A DNA stretch of 64,000 nucleotides from the NCBI RefSeq assembly GCF_021246445.1, contig NZ_JAJQXW010000002.1, positions 434,001 through 498,000 on the forward strand. Reading direction: 5' to 3'. Every line of letters begins with the position of its first letter. Position 1 is the first letter of the stretch. The notes beneath the pieces are model-generated. The model was given only the letters and a program-made list of their open reading frames with translations, did no database searches and was not told the DNA's origin. The stretch comes from Rhabdothermincola salaria. GTDB lineage: Bacteria; Actinomycetota; Acidimicrobiia; Acidimicrobiales; Acidimicrobilacustridaceae. The translations under genes and the position numbers were made by a program. Below are positions 38,040 to 46,522 of the stretch, piece by piece.

Positions 38040-38343
38040 TCGTTGCGCCGGGGCGTGACGCCCGTCACGTTTAGTGCTGATCAGCGCCGGTCGGTCAGCA
38101 TCGGTGCAGATCCGAACAGCAGCACTTCTCCACAGTGGGCGTCACTGTTTGAGCCGGTTCAGTGTCGCAGCCCCTGCGTAGCGTTCCCCCATATGGGACT
38201 AGGGCTCGGCTCGAGTGGCCTTGCCGCTCGCAACTCACAACCGGGCCGGGTTGTCCACACACCGTCCACAGGGGGATCGGTGGAAATTCCCAGGGTTGTC
38301 CGTCTATCGCTGCACAGGGCGAATGCGAGAGTGTGTCGAGGCC
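38040..38343 (+). promoter_or_regulatory. dnaB upstream region with a perfect DnaA box
   Basis: About 300 bp between the rplI terminator and dnaB hold no supported gene and are less GC-rich than their surroundings. TTGTCCACA at 38251-38259 is a perfect DnaA box, and CCGTCCACA at 38262-38270 (7 of 9) follows on the same DNA face, 11 bp away. They lie about 75-95 bp before the dnaB start and could link dnaB expression to DnaA. Confidence 0.55.
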
Positions 38344-40992
38344 ATGACCTTCCCCGATGACGAGAGCCGTGCCCCCCGATCCGGTGGGGCGACGCGGGTC
38401 CCACCGCACAACCTCCAGGCCGAGGAGTCCCTCCTCGGGGCGATGCTGCTCTCCAAGGAGGCCATCGCCGTGGCCTCGGAGATCCTCGAGCCCGAGAACT
38501 TCTACAAGCCCGCCCACGGCCACATCTTCGAGGCCGTCACCTCGCTCAGCGCCGCTGGCGAACCGGCCGACCCCGTCACCGTGGCCGAGGAGCTGCGTCG
38601 CGCCGGCCTTCTCGACGCCATCGGCGGCCCCGCCACGCTGGTCACGCTGCAGGGCGCCACCCCGGCCATCTCAAATGCCAGCCGCTACGCCAAGATCGTC
38701 GAGGAGCATGCGCTGCTGCGCCGCCTCATCGGCGTCGCCGGCGAGATCGCCGAGATGGGCTACAGCCTGCCCGACGACGTGACCAAGACGGTCGACTCCG
38801 CCGAGTCGCTGGTCTTCGAGGTCGCCCAGCGCCGAGTCACCGACTCCATGGCGCCCATCCACGACCTGCTCAACGCCAACCTCGACCGTCTCGAGAGCCT
38901 GTACGACAAGGGCGACTCCATCACCGGTGTCCCCACGGGCTTCCTCGACCTCGACGAGCTGCTGTCGGGCCTGCAGCCCAACGCGCTCGTCGTGCTCGGG
39001 GCCCGTCCGTCCATGGGCAAGACCGCCTTCGGCCTGGGCCTGGCCACCCACGCCGCCATCGAGGCCAACCGGCCGGTGCTGCTGTTCAGCCTCGAGATGG
39101 GCCAGCTCGAGCTCACCCAGCGCATGTTGTGCTCCGAGGCCCGGGTCGACTCCAAACGGGTGCGCAACGGCAACCTCACCGAGGCCGACTGGGGCAAGAT
39201 CGCCCATGCCACCGGCCGTCTGGCCGAAGCGCCGATCTGGATCGACGACAACCCCAACCTCACCATCATGGAGATCCGGTCCAAGGCCCGCCGCCTCAAG
39301 AGCCGGCTGGGTGATCTGGGCCTGGTGGTGGTCGACTACCTGCAGCTGATGACGGGTCGGTCGAGCGCCGAGAACCGCCAGGTGGAGGTGTCGGAGATCT
39401 CCCGTGGCCTCAAGATCCTCGCCCGCGAGCTCGAGTGCCCGGTGCTGGCCATGTCCCAGCTCTCGCGTGGCCTCGAGATGCGAGCCGACAAGCGCCCCAT
39501 GCTGGCCGACCTCCGCGAGAGCGGTTGCCTCACCGCCGACACCCTCATCACCCGCGCCGACACCGGTGCGCAGGTCCCCATCGGCGAACTCCTTCAGACC
39601 GGCGCCACCGACGTTCCGGTGTGGACCCTCGACGAGCACTACAAGCTCGTCCCCGGTGTGATGAGCCATGTCTTCGCGAGCGGCGTCAAGGAGACCTACG
39701 AGCTCAGGCTGCGGTCTGGGCGGTCCGTCAAGGCCAGCGGGAACCACCCGTTCATGCGGTTGGGTGGTTGGACACCGCTCGATGCTCTCGTCGTCGGTGA
39801 CCGCGTCGCCGTCCCGCGGTCGCTCCCCACACCACTCGCCACCACTCGGTGGGACGACGAGCACCTCATCATGTTGGGCCACATGCTCGGCGACGGGTCG
39901 CACGTCGAGCGGCACAGCCTGCAGTACACGACCGTCGACCCCGAGAACGTCGAGGCGGTGCTCGCCGCCGCCTCGGTGTTCGACGTGACTCCCCGGGTCG
40001 TTCACGAGCGGACCTGGATCCAGGTATACCTGTCCGCCACGAAGCGCCTGACCCACGGCGTCAGTAATCCGATCGCCGTCTGGCTCGACGAACTCGGACT
40101 GTGGAACAAGCGTTCGTGGGAGAAGTTCGTGCCGGACGAGATCTTCGCCCTGCCGGACGACCAGATCGCGCTCTTCCTCCATCATCTCTGGGCAACCGAC
40201 GGTTGCGTCTGGTCCGATGTACAACGGCGACGGGCGCCGGTGGTCTACTACGCCACCACGAGCCGGCGTTTGGCCACCGATGTGCAGACCCTCTTGCTGC
40301 GTTTGGGAATCAGAGGTCGGGTGCGGTCCGTGGCCCAGGGGCCGCACCGCCTCGGCTACCACGTGATCGTGCAGGGAGCCGCCGACCAATGCCGCTTCGC
40401 AGAGGTGGTCGGGGTGCATGGCGAGAGAGCCCGGCATCTGACCCCGTTGCGTGAATGGCACGCGAGCCGACGTCCGAACACAAACCTCGATGCCGTTCCT
40501 GCTGATGTCTGGGACCACGTTCGGCACAAGTCGATGCCGGAGCACGGCGTGTCGTCCAGGGAGCTGGCGCGCCGGCTCGACATGGCCTACTGCGGTTCGA
40601 CGCTCTACCTCCATGGTGTCTCTCGTGATCGCATGCAGCGGCTCTCGGCGGCTCTGCCCGAGGACCAGTGGATCGCTGATCTCGCCGCCTCCGATGTCTT
40701 CTGGGACGAGGTGGTCGACATCGTGCCGCTCGGCCCGCAGCCGGTCTTCGACGCGACGGTCGACGGTACCCACAACTTCCTGGCCGACGGAATCATCGTC
40801 CACAACAGCATCGAGCAGGATGCGGACGTGGTGATGTTCATCTATCGCGACGACGTCTACAACCCCGACTCACCCGATCGGGGCACGGCCGAGATCCTCG
40901 TGTCGAAACACCGCAACGGTCCCACCGGCATGGTCCGTCTGGCGTTCCTCGATCACTACACCAAGTTCGCCAACATGGCTCGCGGCGCGTAG
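38344..40992 (+). CDS. dnaB: Replicative DNA helicase DnaB containing an intein
   Basis: DnaB is the hexameric fork helicase. The 882-aa precursor splits into a 394-aa N-extein, a 427-aa intein and a 61-aa C-extein, so the mature helicase is 455 aa, normal for the family. The N-terminal domain begins VPPHNLQAEESLLGAMLLSK; Walker A is GARPSMGKTAFGLGLA; Walker B is LVVVDYLQLM; the arginine-finger region resumes after splicing as SIEQDADVVMFIYRD and KHRNGPTGMVRL. The insertion point, after LADLRESG, is the same as that of the Synechocystis and Rhodothermus DnaB inteins. ATG 38344 is chosen; frames upstream are unconserved. Confidence 0.96.
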   Translation: MTFPDDESRAPRSGGATRVPPHNLQAEESLLGAMLLSKEAIAVASEILEPENFYKPAHGHIFEAVTSLSAAGEPADPVTVAEELRRAGLLDAIGGPATLVTLQGATPAISNASRYAKIVEEHALLRRLIGVAGEIAEMGYSLPDDVTKTVDSAESLVFEVAQRRVTDSMAPIHDLLNANLDRLESLYDKGDSITGVPTGFLDLDELLSGLQPNALVVLGARPSMGKTAFGLGLATHAAIEANRPVLLFSLEMGQLELTQRMLCSEARVDSKRVRNGNLTEADWGKIAHATGRLAEAPIWIDDNPNLTIMEIRSKARRLKSRLGDLGLVVVDYLQLMTGRSSAENRQVEVSEISRGLKILARELECPVLAMSQLSRGLEMRADKRPMLADLRESGCLTADTLITRADTGAQVPIGELLQTGATDVPVWTLDEHYKLVPGVMSHVFASGVKETYELRLRSGRSVKASGNHPFMRLGGWTPLDALVVGDRVAVPRSLPTPLATTRWDDEHLIMLGHMLGDGSHVERHSLQYTTVDPENVEAVLAAASVFDVTPRVVHERTWIQVYLSATKRLTHGVSNPIAVWLDELGLWNKRSWEKFVPDEIFALPDDQIALFLHHLWATDGCVWSDVQRRRAPVVYYATTSRRLATDVQTLLLRLGIRGRVRSVAQGPHRLGYHVIVQGAADQCRFAEVVGVHGERARHLTPLREWHASRRPNTNLDAVPADVWDHVRHKSMPEHGVSSRELARRLDMAYCGSTLYLHGVSRDRMQRLSAALPEDQWIADLAASDVFWDEVVDIVPLGPQPVFDATVDGTHNFLADGIIVHNSIEQDADVVMFIYRDDVYNPDSPDRGTAEILVSKHRNGPTGMVRLAFLDHYTKFANMARGA
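39526..40806 (+). mobile_element. DnaB intein with LAGLIDADG homing endonuclease
   Basis: The 427-residue intein starts with Cys (CLTADTLITRADTGAQVPIG, block A). It has block B GNHPFMRLGGWTPLDALVVGD and ends FDATVDGTHNFLADGIIVHN, with +1 Ser, so all splicing residues (Cys1, block B His, penultimate His, Asn, +1 Ser) are present. Two LAGLIDADG-type motifs, IMLGHMLGDGSH and LFLHHLWATDGCVW, retain their acidic residues, so the endonuclease may be active. It interrupts the helicase at a highly conserved ATP-site-proximal segment. Confidence 0.94.
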
Positions 40993-41110
40993 CACCCCCC
41001 GGTTATCGGGGGACAGGCGACCCGCGAAACTCCTTCGTCGAGCGGGCACATGCTGGTCAGACTGGCCGGGTGACGACCTCTCCTCCGACGACGGGCGGCC
41101 CCGAGCCCGT

Positions 41111-41434
41111 TCAGGGCGCGGCGGGAGCGTGCACGGCGAGCCACGACGTGCCGGGCTCGGTCTCGTGCAGCACGTGAGGGGTGGCGGCCGGGATGGTGAC
41201 CCAGTCGCCCGCCGCCAGGTCGAGCACCTCGCCGGCGATCTCGAGGCGGGCGGAACCGGTGAGCACCACCACCCACTCGTCGGCGTCGGACACGAAGCGC
41301 TCGGCGCGTTCGAGGTGGCCGCTGAGGATGTGCTCCACGCGGACGGCCCCCAGGTGGGCGAGCACATGGTGTGTCTCGCCCACGCCGGGGGCCTGTCGCC
41401 CGTCTTCGAGTCGCCCCCGGCGCACGTCAGCCAT
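41111..41434 (-). CDS. Cupin-domain protein
   Basis: This 107-aa single cupin has motif 1-like LGAVRVEHILSGHLERAERFVSDADEWVVVLTG and motif 2-like LAAGDWVTIPAATPHVLHETEPG. One metal-ligand His of motif 1 is not evident, so metal binding is uncertain. Ligand unknown. It is the gene closest to dnaB, in the opposite orientation, and lies just downstream of two similar lipoprotein genes on the same strand. Confidence 0.8.
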   Translation of the reverse strand: MADVRRGRLEDGRQAPGVGETHHVLAHLGAVRVEHILSGHLERAERFVSDADEWVVVLTGSARLEIAGEVLDLAAGDWVTIPAATPHVLHETEPGTSWLAVHAPAAP

Positions 41435-41455
41435 GGTGCCGGGTACCGGTCGGGA

Positions 41456-41920
41456 CTACTCCTGGACGCAGCTGGTGAGAGCCTCGAGGAACGCGGGGGG
41501 CGGCTCGTCGCTGTCGAGGGCGGTGATGAACTCGCCCATGTCGACGTCCTCGAAGGCGTCTCGCAGGCAGTCGGCATCGACGGTGCCCCCGCTCGCCTCG
41601 ATGTCCTCGATGATCGAGTCGACGAAGTCGTCGGGGTCGATGCAGTTGAACATGTCGCCGACCGCGCCCATGAGCTCGCTCGGGGGCTCTTCGTCACCCT
41701 CGACGGTGGCTGCCAGGGCGGCGGCATCCTCGTCGGGGAGGTCGGCGGCGACGTCCTCGACGCAGCTCTCGTCGATGCCGAAGCCCTCCTCCTCGGCGCT
41801 GGCCATCAGCGCGTCGACGACCTCTTGCTGGTCGTCGCTGAGGCTGGCGCCACCATCGTCACTCCCGCACGCGCCGAGGAACAGCGCGGCGGCCGCCGCC
41901 AGGACTAGGAACTTGCGCAT
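41456..41920 (-). CDS. Acidic four-cysteine lipoprotein, copy 1
   Basis: The start MRKFLVLAAAAALFLGACGS is a signal peptide with lipobox, so the mature protein is a lipoprotein. The 154-aa sequence is strongly acidic, with SLSDDQQEVVDALMASAEEE and four further Cys at regular spacing: ESCVEDVAADLPDEDAAAL, FNCIDPDDFVDSI, DADCLRDAF and a final SCVQE. The neighbouring copy has the same Cys pattern and near-identical first 30 residues, showing a tandem duplication. Function is unknown; the four Cys suggest two disulfides outside the membrane. Confidence 0.8.
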   Translation of the reverse strand: MRKFLVLAAAAALFLGACGSDDGGASLSDDQQEVVDALMASAEEEGFGIDESCVEDVAADLPDEDAAALAATVEGDEEPPSELMGAVGDMFNCIDPDDFVDSIIEDIEASGGTVDADCLRDAFEDVDMGEFITALDSDEPPPAFLEALTSCVQE

Positions 41921-42108
41921 CGAGACCCTCCGGTCCACTCGTGTGAAGCTCGCAGGCTAGGCCCTCCCGCCGGCCGCCCGTCGAGAGAGCCCGGCCGGCA
42001 TCCCTCCCGAGTGCTCGGTGCCACCTGAACCCTGGGGACCGTCGGCTGATCGGTCGGGCCGAACTGGTCCGTCGCGCACGGCGATCTCGGCCGAGATCGC
42101 AGGGGCTG

Positions 42109-42582
42109 CTACTCCTCCTCGACGCACCCCAGGATGGCGTCGAGGAACCCGTCGGGCGGCTCGTCGCTCTCGAGCGCCTCCGCCAGGTCGCTCATCTCGA
42201 AGTCCGAGAGGGCATCGCGCACGCAGTCCTCGTCGACCGTGGCGCCGCTGTCGGAGATCTCGGAGATCATCGAGTCGATGAAGGCGTCGCGGTCGAGGCA
42301 GCCGAAGATCTCCGTGCCCAACGCCTCGCCTTCGGCGGACAGCTCGGGGTCGCCGTCGACCCCGGCGGCGACGAGCGCGGCGGCGTCCTCGTCGGACAGG
42401 TTGGAGGCGACGTCCTCCGCGCATGCCTGATCCATGGCCAGGCCTTCCTCTTCCATGGCCGTGTTCAGCATGTCGACGACTTCCTGCTGGTCGTCGCTGA
42501 GGCTGGCGCCACCGTCGTCGCTCGAACAGGCGCCGAGGAACAGCGCGGCGGCCGCCGCCATGAACAAGAGCTTCCGCATCAT
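42109..42582 (-). CDS. Acidic four-cysteine lipoprotein, copy 2
   Basis: This 157-aa paralogue of the adjacent gene has lipobox ALFLGACSS and mature start DDGGASLSDDQQEVVDMLNT. Conserved Cys lie in QACAEDVASNLSDEDAAAL, FGCLDRDAFIDSM, DEDCVRDALSDFEM and the terminal GCVEEE. ATG 42582 (MMRK) or 42579 (MRK) are possible starts. The two genes are 188 bp apart. No family is recognised; such acidic Cys-containing lipoproteins are of unknown function in these bacteria. Confidence 0.8.
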   Translation of the reverse strand: MMRKLLFMAAAAALFLGACSSDDGGASLSDDQQEVVDMLNTAMEEEGLAMDQACAEDVASNLSDEDAAALVAAGVDGDPELSAEGEALGTEIFGCLDRDAFIDSMISEISDSGATVDEDCVRDALSDFEMSDLAEALESDEPPDGFLDAILGCVEEE

Positions 42583-42798
42583 CGTGGCCCCTTCGGTCCG
42601 GTTGCCTGGCTGAACGCTAGCGCCCCGTCCGGGCGCCCCGGGGGTGTTCGTCACCCCGTCGGTCCCACCGAGGGAGGCGGGACACAGCCCCGGCCGCCGC
42701 TTGCGCCGCCGGTGGCGGTGGGGGTGGACTGGGCCCGAGCGACCGGGCCCGGTCGCGGGGGAGAGCGCCGGCGATCGTCGGCGAGGGGAGAGGGCTCG

Positions 42799-44478
42799 AT
42801 GGCTGCGCACGACCTGGTGATCCGCAACGGCACGGTGGTGGACGGCACCGGGGCGCCGCGCCGCGAGGCGGACGTCGCCGTCGACGGTGGCCGCATCGTG
42901 GCGGTGGGCGACGTCGAGGGGCGCGGCCGGCGAGAGCTGGAGGCCGACGGACTGCTCGTCACGCCGGGCTGGGTCGACGTGCACACCCACTACGACGGCC
43001 AGGCCACCTGGGATCCGCAGCTCACGCCGTCGTCGTGGCACGGCGTCACCACCGTGGTCATGGGCAACTGCGGGGTGGGCTTCGCCCCGGTGGCCCCCGA
43101 CCGCCACGAGTGGCTGGTCGCACTGATGGAGGGCGTGGAGGACATCCCGGGTACCGCCCTGCACGAGGGCATCACCTGGGAGTGGGAGAGCTTTCCCGAA
43201 TACCTCGATGCCCTCGGCCGCACCCCCAAGGCCATCGACCTCGCCGCCCAGGTGCCCCACGCCGCGCTGCGTGGCTACGTCATGGGCGACCGCGGCGCCG
43301 AGCATGCCGAGCTCCCCACGCCCGACGAGATCGACCGCATGGGTCGTCTCGCGGCGGAGGCGATCGAGGCGGGGGCCCTGGGCTTCACCACGTCGCGCAC
43401 CATCGCCCACCGCTCCGTCGACGGCCGCCCCACGCCGAGCCTCACCGCCACCGCCGACGAGCTGCTCGGCATCGCCCGAGCCGTCGGCGCCACCGGCAAG
43501 GGTGTCTTCCAGGCCGTCGCCGACCTCGTCGACGTCGACGTCGAGTTCGCCCTCCTGCGGGCCATGGCCGAGGTCAGCGGTCGGCCCCTCTCGATCACCA
43601 CGCTCCAGCGCGCCGAGCAGTCCCCCGACGCGTACCGTCGCCTCCTCGAGCTCATCGCCGCAGCCGCCGCCGACGGGCTGGAGGTCCGGGGGCAGGTGGC
43701 GTCGCGACCGGTGGGCCTGGTCCTGAGCCTGGAGGGCCGGCTGCACCCGCTGGTCGCCTCGCCCACCTACCAGGCCATGGCTGAGCGCCCCCTGTCCGAG
43801 CGAGTGGCCGAGCTGCGCCGCCCCGAGGTGCGCGAGCGGGTGCTCGGTGAGCTCGCCGACCCCGCCACCGACATCGTGGGTCGCCTGGGGCCCACCTTCG
43901 CCTTCGGCGACGAGCCCCGCTACGACCCTCGCCCTGCTGATCGCCTCGATCTGGCCGCGGCCTACGACGCGCTGCTCGCCGACGAGGGTCGGGGCGTGCT
44001 CTACGTGCCCATCATGAACTTCACCGACGGCGATCTGGCGGCCGTGCGCGAGATGCTCGTGCACCCTCGCACGGTGCCCGGCCTGGGTGACGCCGGGGCC
44101 CACTGCACCATGATCTGCGACGCCAGCTTCCCCACCCACCTGCTGCAGTACTGGGGGCGCGACGTCGCCGAGGACCAGCGCCTCGGCGTGGAGTGGGTCG
44201 TGGCGCGCCAGGCTGCCGCCACGGCCGCCCTCGTCGGGCTCGGCGACCGCGGCACCCTGCAGGTGGGGAAGCGGGCCGACGTGAACCTGATCGATCTCGA
44301 CGCCCTGACCCTGCACAACCCCGAGATGCGCTACGACCTCCCGGCGGGGGGCAAGCGCCTGGTGCAGCGGGTCGACGGCTACCGGGCCACGATCGTGGCC
44401 GGCGAGGTCGTCCGGGCCGACGGCGAGGACACCGGTGCCTTGCCCGGGCAACTGGTGAGAGGCGCCCGCCCCGCCTGA
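42799..44478 (+). CDS. N-acyl-D-amino-acid deacylase / D-aminoacylase family amidohydrolase
   Basis: This 559-aa metal-dependent amidohydrolase starts HDLVIRNGTVVDGTGAPRRE. Metal-ligand motif HTHYDGQATWD follows VTPGWVDV. Further motifs are GVTTVVMGNCGVGFAPV, LGFTTSRT, QRAEQSPDAYRRLLELI, the late catalytic Asp in PGLGDAGAHCTMICD, and LGDRGTLQVGKRADVNLIDLD near the end. These match the D-aminoacylase/N-acyl-D-amino-acid deacylase family. ATG 42799 follows GGGGAGAGGG. It may recycle D-amino acid derivatives, for example from the cell wall; the substrate is inferred only from the family. Confidence 0.9.
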   Translation: MAAHDLVIRNGTVVDGTGAPRREADVAVDGGRIVAVGDVEGRGRRELEADGLLVTPGWVDVHTHYDGQATWDPQLTPSSWHGVTTVVMGNCGVGFAPVAPDRHEWLVALMEGVEDIPGTALHEGITWEWESFPEYLDALGRTPKAIDLAAQVPHAALRGYVMGDRGAEHAELPTPDEIDRMGRLAAEAIEAGALGFTTSRTIAHRSVDGRPTPSLTATADELLGIARAVGATGKGVFQAVADLVDVDVEFALLRAMAEVSGRPLSITTLQRAEQSPDAYRRLLELIAAAAADGLEVRGQVASRPVGLVLSLEGRLHPLVASPTYQAMAERPLSERVAELRRPEVRERVLGELADPATDIVGRLGPTFAFGDEPRYDPRPADRLDLAAAYDALLADEGRGVLYVPIMNFTDGDLAAVREMLVHPRTVPGLGDAGAHCTMICDASFPTHLLQYWGRDVAEDQRLGVEWVVARQAAATAALVGLGDRGTLQVGKRADVNLIDLDALTLHNPEMRYDLPAGGKRLVQRVDGYRATIVAGEVVRADGEDTGALPGQLVRGARPA

Positions 44479-44683
44479 GGGGAGCCCCTGTCCGAGCGGT
44501 CTGCTGTCCGGGGGCCGCCGATGGTGGCGGTGGGGCGGTCCCGGGTCGTTCGGCCCCCGTCGGGCCCGCGTCCGGCTCTGTCGCTGTTCCGGGTCCCTCG
44601 GTACCGTCACCGACGGAGGGTGTGGCGAACCCGTCGGGTCGCTCACGGCCCACGGAGGCGCTGCGCCGTCGGAGGTGGTCGTC

Positions 44684-45310
44684 ATGAACGGTGCCGTCTG
44701 CCCGGCCTGCGGGGCTCCTCGACACCCCGGGGCGCTGGCCTGCGATCGCTGCGGACTGGTCGTCGACGAGCCGGAGGGTCGGGGTCTGCTGTGGGCGGCG
44801 ATCGCCGTGGTGGTGATCGGCGTCGTGATCGCCGGTGGCATCGTGGTGTGGGCCGCCCGCTCCGGCGGCGGCGGCGCGGGCGAGGTGTTCGTGGCCAGCG
44901 GCCAGGCGTCCTCCACGTCGACGACGTCGACGACGTCGACCACCACCACCACCACGGAGCCGACCACGACCCCGACGCCGGCCCCCGCGCCCCCTCCTTC
45001 GGCGCCGGTCACCACGGCCCCGTTCGACTGGACCACCGCGGTGGGCAGCCCCTACGAGGCGATCGCCGACTGGGCCACCGCACTGGGGCTGAACTACGTG
45101 GGGCTGTGCGACCAGCTCGACTCCATGGCCGACCATGGCGTCGACCCCTGGTGCGCCAGCGTGTTCGCTGACCGCGGAGCCGAGGTCGTGTTCCGCCTCG
45201 CCGACTTCCCCGGCGGCGACTTCGGGGTCTGGGTCCTCACCGCGGCGACCCCTTCCGGCTGGCAGGTCGTGGACGACGCCGAGGACACCGGCGGCGGCCC
45301 GCCCTTCTGA
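44684..45310 (+). CDS. Zinc-ribbon, single-span membrane protein with Thr-rich linker
   Basis: This 208-aa protein begins with a zinc-ribbon CPACGAPRHPGALACDRCG. One span follows (GLLWAAIAVVVIGVVIAGGIVVWAA), then a long Thr/Ser/Pro linker and a C-terminal extracytoplasmic domain (YEAIADWATALGLNYVGLCDQLDSM, WCASVFADRGAEVVFRLADFP) with two Cys. GGAGG lies 8 nt upstream of ATG 44684. The function is unknown. Confidence 0.75.
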   Translation: MNGAVCPACGAPRHPGALACDRCGLVVDEPEGRGLLWAAIAVVVIGVVIAGGIVVWAARSGGGGAGEVFVASGQASSTSTTSTTSTTTTTTEPTTTPTPAPAPPPSAPVTTAPFDWTTAVGSPYEAIADWATALGLNYVGLCDQLDSMADHGVDPWCASVFADRGAEVVFRLADFPGGDFGVWVLTAATPSGWQVVDDAEDTGGGPPF

Positions 45311-45566
45311 ACGTGTCCCCCGGGGGCGCGCGGCAGGCATCCCCGCGTTCTGGTCCCTGTGTGTTGCTGCGCCGTGTCCGGGAGATGACCGAGGGGGTGC
45401 GGCCCCGCCGAGAGGTGGCGGAACGGACCATCGCCTCTGTGGGATCGGGCCCGGAGCGAGTAGAAATGGGTGATCGGCGGCGTGTCGAAGAGGGGCCGCC
45501 TGCGACCCCTCACCCGGGCGCCGTCGAGCGCAGGTCTGTACCCACACCACGACCCACGGGGCCATT

Positions 45567-46454
45567 GTGAACCAAGAGCAGCTGAACAAGATCGCCGCCG
45601 GCAACGGCTTCATCGCCGCCCTCGACCAGAGCGGCGGCAGCACCCCCAAGGCCCTCCGGCTGTACGGCATCGAGGAGTCGACCTACTCCTCCGAGGACGA
45701 GATGTTCGACCTCGTCCACCAGATGCGCAGCCGCATCGTCACCAGCCCCGCCTTCAGCGGCGAGCGCATCATCGGCGCCATCCTCTTCGAGATGACCATG
45801 GACCGTGAGATCGGCGGCAAGGGCTCGGCCGCCTACCTGTGGCAGGACAAGGGCGTCGTGCCGTTCCTCAAGGTCGACAAGGGCCTCGCCGACGACGCCG
45901 ACGGCGTCCAGCTCATGAAGCCCATGCCCGGCCTCGACGAGCTCCTCGAGCGGGCCAAGGGCAAGGGCGTGTTCGGCACCAAGATGCGCTCGGTCATCAA
46001 GCTCGGCAACGCCGCCGGCGTGGGTGCCGTCGTCGGCCAGCAGTTCGAGGTCGGCCGTCAGATCCTGGGTCACGGTCTGGTCCCGATCATCGAACCCGAG
46101 ATCGACATCAAGAGCCCGGAGAAGGCCCAGGCCGAGGGGCTGCTCAAGGACGGCATCCTGGCCGCACTGGCCGACATCGCCGAGGGCCAGCAGGTGATGC
46201 TGAAGCTCACCCTCCCGGAGGCCGACGGCTTCTACACCGAGCTCGTCGAGCATCCCAAGGTGCTCAAGGTGGTGGCCCTCTCCGGGGGCTACACCCGCGA
46301 CGAGGCCAACGCCCGCCTGGCCCGCAACCCGGGTGTGGTGGCGTCGTTCTCCCGGGCGCTCACCGAGGGCCTCACCGCCCAGCAGACCGACGACGAGTTC
46401 AACGCCATGCTCGACGGCTCCATCCAGAGCATCTACGAGGCGTCGATCGCCTGA
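45567..46454 (+). CDS. Class I fructose-bisphosphate aldolase
   Basis: This enzyme splits fructose-1,6-bisphosphate into triose phosphates using a Schiff-base lysine. The 295-aa protein matches the bacterial/archaeal class I type found in actinobacteria: [65 protein letters not shown] and [16 protein letters not shown], whose KLTLP lysine is the likely Schiff base. A GTG start is used. The upstream 256-bp gap holds no gene. Confidence 0.93.
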   Translation: MNQEQLNKIAAGNGFIAALDQSGGSTPKALRLYGIEESTYSSEDEMFDLVHQMRSRIVTSPAFSGERIIGAILFEMTMDREIGGKGSAAYLWQDKGVVPFLKVDKGLADDADGVQLMKPMPGLDELLERAKGKGVFGTKMRSVIKLGNAAGVGAVVGQQFEVGRQILGHGLVPIIEPEIDIKSPEKAQAEGLLKDGILAALADIAEGQQVMLKLTLPEADGFYTELVEHPKVLKVVALSGGYTRDEANARLARNPGVVASFSRALTEGLTAQQTDDEFNAMLDGSIQSIYEASIA

Positions 46455-46482
46455 CCGGGCGCCGGCTCCGGTCGGTGCAGTG

Positions 46483-46522
46483 CGGCCCCGGCCCGTCCCT
46501 CAGGGGTTCAGGACCGGGGCCG
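46483..46522. terminator. Hairpin between convergent aldolase and bicupin genes
   Basis: Arms CGGCCCCGG and CCGGGGCCG (9 bp) are separated by 22 nt, overlapping the 3' end of the bicupin gene. It could serve both convergent transcripts. Confidence 0.55.

Noticed and set aside
42109-45036. A 975-codon minus-strand frame opposite the D-aminoacylase gene
   Set aside because: Only its last 158 codons (the second lipoprotein) are real; the rest is antisense to the aminoacylase.
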